In this document: positions 62,460 to 64,000 of the stretch, piece by piece
Layout: the number at the start of each line of letters is the position of its first letter
Numbering within the stretch: position 1 is the stretch's first letter
Assembly: GCA_947579665.1 (NCBI GenBank)
Contig: OX388350.1
Coordinates: 82,417,152 to 82,481,151 of the forward strand
DNA from: Sympetrum striolatum
Taxonomy: Eukaryota > Arthropoda > Insecta > Odonata > Libellulidae
Reading direction: 5' to 3'
DNA length: 64,000 nucleotides
Program-made: the position numbers and the translations under genes
Notes under the pieces: generated by a model
The model's database searches: none
The model's input: the letters and a program-made list of their open reading frames with translations, nothing else
What the model was told of the DNA's origin: nothing

Positions 62460-63960
62460 TATAAGATAATGCCCCACCGGGAGAGATGCCCCAGTCATAG
62501 TATTTTTGAGGAATACCAAAAGATTGCTCTATTGACGGTGTGCGTCAGTTAGTTGGAAGGCACCCGTCAATCTGCAAGAGTTTCACGGCGATTTATTCTT
62601 TTTACGCAGTTTTATAACATCATTTCAAGTTGGTATTGTCTTTATCCCCCCTGTTATAAGATATAGTATAATATTTCCGGTTGGCATATGTTTAAATGTT
62701 TGAATATTTTGAATTAAAGGGCGAAAACTTGTAGCGATAGGTTCATCTAATATCCACGTGCAGTGACTGTCCATCTTGGACAAAGTGTAGCCCCACTTGC
62801 TGTAAGGGCATCTCTCCCGTACTGAAAGGATAGACGCCCCACCTCTTCTCGGGATAAATGCCCCAGTGCCATTTTTAGGTATATGTGCCCTATTAGTATC
62901 AATTTAACTTTAAGGTGATACTGATTATGAATTTTTTCAATAAGACGTTTGTAATCTTTATTTAAATTTCAATTCAGATTTAAATCCTCGGTCGAATGCA
63001 TTTTATGCACGATCTAAAGATGACGTATTGTTTAGTAAGCATTAGGGTGGAGCGTTTTGTCACTTTTTTCTGATCGGAATGTAATATCCAGAAAAGGTGG
63101 CCCTTTAACATGGACATTACAAATATAATTCTTTTTCGAAATCATAAAATCATATCTTCTGTGAGAATTTTAGCCTCGAAATTTCGACAAAAACATCATA
63201 ATTGTCATAAATATTTTTTCAGTTAAAACTACAACATTGTTGCGTAAAAAGATATCCCTTGCAAAAAAAACTGATGAACAAGCCTCAATATGCCATTAAT
63301 ATGCCTCTGAAGGTGACTGAGATGCCTCCTATGGGACTAGAAAAGAGGCAAATTCAGTAAAATTAAGCTGTTTCGTAGCACCTTCAATCCTCGTCAATTC
63401 CTTTACACGGTTACTCGTAGCGGTAGCTATGCATTGCACTTAATATCTAATTTGTCGTATGAATATTTTTATTATATTTCTGAGTTCAAAATGACCCAAC
63501 TTAAAGGTGATGAGATTAATATTTTTGGTAGAAAGGGACACCAATAAAGGTTGGAAGAATGGTATCCATCGAATATTCTAGGAAGCAACTAGAAAAGCTA
63601 TAGAATAAACTGTTTTCATTTAACTTCACAATGAACTGCCGATAGGAATTCTCTTCACGCGTATGGACGATGTGTATTCTAGCCCCCATTCATACCGATT
63701 GCAAATTTCATTACAACTTTAAATGGATATTGTTCTCTAAATGTTTTTTTTTTGGCACTTTTTGGCTAAAATATTGCCAATGAAACTTCTAAATAGGTTT
63801 TAAAGTTAACTTAAACATTTAGTTAGATCCTAATTTCAAGTTAAATTTAACAATTTTGTCATATAACAAGCGCTTTCCATATTAAATTCAGTTTAAGCTA
63901 ATGGGACATCTCTCCCTCGGGGGTCTCACCCGGACACTCGGGAGAGATGGCCAAATCTCA
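62460..63960. repeat. Repeat with GGGAGAGATGCCCC motifs, possibly inverted ends
   Basis: GGGAGAGATGCCCC at 62474 (plus), its inverse GGGCATCTCTCCC at about 62803, GGGACATCTCTCCC at about 63903 (inverse), then GGGAGAGATGGCC at about 63942. GCCCCA words recur between 62468 and 62870. An element of about 1.5 kb with inverted ends is one reading. No coding region inside. Confidence 0.45.
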
Positions 63961-64000
63961 AAGCTGTGGCTGCCATACCCACAATGATCTTTTATATGTT

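Overview
The window looks like intergenic DNA from an invertebrate animal, most likely an arthropod. It is AT-rich, has almost no open coding sequence, and carries decayed non-LTR retrotransposons (one RTE-like, two of the CR1/Jockey type), a tRNA-derived SINE and short inverted-repeat DNA transposons. I cannot name the species. No complete host gene is visible. The only host-gene hints are a GC-rich promoter-like block (about 45.4-45.7 kb) and one exon-like stretch (61091-61317).

Positions 1 to 35157 form one continuous array of 33 related units, cut off by the left edge of the window. Most units are 1066-1081 bp; a second class is 1102-1107 bp. They occur on both strands in runs. A unit starts with a GGATACAAATTCACAGG-type head (or an alternative GGGGATCAAAATTC head) and ends with a perfect hairpin (GCTTGCA-GTA-TGCAAGC) followed by ACATTTTACTCGTA. 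Units are separated by TA-rich linkers that carry an inverted-repeat motif (CTATTATATATAGA then CTTCTCCGGAT). Inside each unit, six copies of a motif matching the tRNA T-arm and RNA polymerase III B box (GGTTCGANNCC) recur at an even pace: 176, 171, 166, 156 and 148 bp apart in the first complete unit. The sequence between motifs is also repetitive, so each unit is best read as six old, diverged monomers of about 170 bp fixed as a higher-order unit. No protein is encoded; the short open frames are by-products of the repeat.

The same elements occur outside the array, which shows that they move. One (about 49685-51117) interrupts a retrotransposon reverse-transcriptase remnant whose two halves rejoin across a TATA-rich target. 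Another (54647-55543) has inverted repeats at both ends and carries a younger inserted 263-bp element with a TACAT duplication. A third (61831-62440) abuts a 27-bp minisatellite. Because the elements insert in TATATA sequence and carry such sequence at their own ends, I infer that the array grew by repeated insertion into its own linkers, plus local duplication (a clear 1192-bp tandem duplication at about 29.6-32.0 kb).

From 35.2 to 64 kb the sequence is ordinary repeat-rich, AT-rich DNA: CR1-like endonuclease remnant (40369-41402, minus), promoter-like block (45445-45738), 100-nt near-perfect hairpin (48713-48812), CR1/Jockey-like RT remnant (49450-51300, minus, interrupted), hAT-like element (51867-52338), SINE (59033-59208, minus), RTE remnant (59620-60530), minisatellite (61618-61830) and a GGGAGAGATGCCCC-motif repeat (62460-63960). 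The candidate undescribed system is the six-B-box, hairpin-ended, self-nesting element family.
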